A stretch of DNA of 5,886 nt from Thermodesulfovibrionales bacterium (lineage in GTDB: Bacteria > Nitrospirota > Thermodesulfovibrionia > Thermodesulfovibrionales > SM23-35), in contig JAGUWT010000189.1 in NCBI GenBank assembly GCA_020062205.1, forward strand, positions 1-5,886, written 5' to 3'. Positions within the stretch are counted from its first letter, which is position 1; every line of letters begins with the position of its first letter. This document shows positions 5,356 to 5,886 of the stretch, piece after piece. The notes under the pieces were generated by a model. It was given only the letters and a program-made list of their open reading frames with translations, was not told where the DNA came from and did no database searches. The position numbers and the translations under genes are program-made.

Positions 5356-5886
5356 ATGGCAAATAAACATCATCATACTTAATTTTACCATTAAAGACAT
5401 CAAACCATTCCCTGTCATCTTTTTCGTATTTCCGGAAAATCCCCCAGGAAAACAAATCAACTGCCTGAAGAGGCAGATCTCATGGGAAAGATGGTGGTCT
5501 ATATCAAGCGGTATTCTTGGTTCTATCCTGCCGCTTAACTGCCGAATCAGGTAGTCATCGAACTCTTTTATTTCTTTCTTGCTTTTGCTTCTGTCTATTA
5601 CAAGTCCGACTCTTACCGAGACATTTGTAAAAGGAATGACATCAAGAACTTTTCTTGCGATAAAATTATAAACCCTGTCTTTTTTTTGGGAAAGGTTATC
5701 GTATACACGTCTTTTATTGAGCGTAAGGGCGTATATCTCAAATGGCACAGACTCAATATGCCTGTAAAAATATCTTTTAACCTCAATAGATTGCTTTGAC
5801 CCTTTTAATTCAGTTCTTTTTTGTTTCGGGAATTTATTTTGCAGTGTTCTTTTTACAGCTTTAGCTATTTTCTTTCTATTTTCCAT
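5354..5886 (-). pseudogene. DUF3800-family gene, 5'-cut by the window edge and frameshifted
   Basis: The frame entering at 5886 encodes ELKGS, EIYALTLNKRRVY, VGLVIDRSKSKKEI and PLDIDHHLSHE, typical of the middle of DUF3800 proteins. The N-terminal part with the usual DESG motif would lie beyond the window, so the ATG at the edge is probably internal. After codon 136 (Glu, 5481-5479) the frame loses homology and runs on to a stop at 5257. The frame reached by a one-base shift gives LPLQAVDLFSWGIFRKY and continues to YLP-stop at 5354, the classic DUF3800 ending with its conserved AVDLFSWG. A TGA in that second frame lies just upstream, so the break is confined to about 5476-5484 and is equivalent to losing one base. 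DUF3800 proteins are uncharacterised, often found in mobile or defence-like contexts. A sequencing error could mimic the break. Confidence 0.88.

Overview
This is a bacterial window of moderate-to-low GC, about 40% by eye. Every recognisable protein gene is on the minus strand, so read in transcription order the window runs from right (5886) to left (1). Strong Shine-Dalgarno sequences, a bacterial-type parS site, an FMN/rubredoxin fusion and an octaheme cytochrome c point to an anaerobic or facultative bacterium with c-type cytochrome metabolism. The palindromic repeats built on GTCATTCCxGCTTGTC occur in many environmental anaerobes. The sequence alone does not fix the phylum; Nitrospirota, Desulfobacterota and Chloroflexota (Dehalococcoidia) relatives are all plausible, and this is inference.

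Layout. At the right edge (5354-5886) is a DUF3800-family gene. The window edge cuts its 5' end, and a one-base frameshift near 5476-5484 breaks it; the conserved C-terminus continues in another frame. Overlapping its 3' end, on the plus strand, is a candidate small structured RNA (5265-5355) with its own sigma70-like promoter and a U-tract. At 4438-5127 is a flavin reductase-rubredoxin fusion (high-molecular-weight rubredoxin, Hrb type), followed after 23 bp by a class I SAM methyltransferase (3746-4414). A small Cys-rich DUF3795 protein (3342-3581, GTG start) comes next. A repeat-filled spacer with an unexplained perfect Shine-Dalgarno sequence separates it from a secreted octaheme cytochrome c of the hydroxylamine oxidoreductase (HAO) family (1870-3129). 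The 614-bp spacer 1256-1869 holds two different palindromic elements. Last come a conserved protein of unknown function (644-1255) and a GDT1/TMEM165-family cation transporter (37-585). The 58 bp between those two contain a perfect 18-bp parS palindrome (621-638).

How it fits together. The Hrb-type protein is an electron carrier which, in Moorella, feeds a flavodiiron nitric oxide reductase. The octaheme cytochrome belongs to a family acting on hydroxylamine, hydrazine, NO or nitrite. Together they hint at nitrogen-oxide handling, but no FprA, NapC/NrfH-type partner or regulator is present, so the link is only suggestive. The parS site says the window belongs to a chromosome (or large replicon) with a ParABS segregation system and may lie in the origin-proximal domain. 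The most notable items are parS, the candidate plus-strand RNA, the compact octaheme cytochrome, and three separate palindromic elements with long inverted arms.
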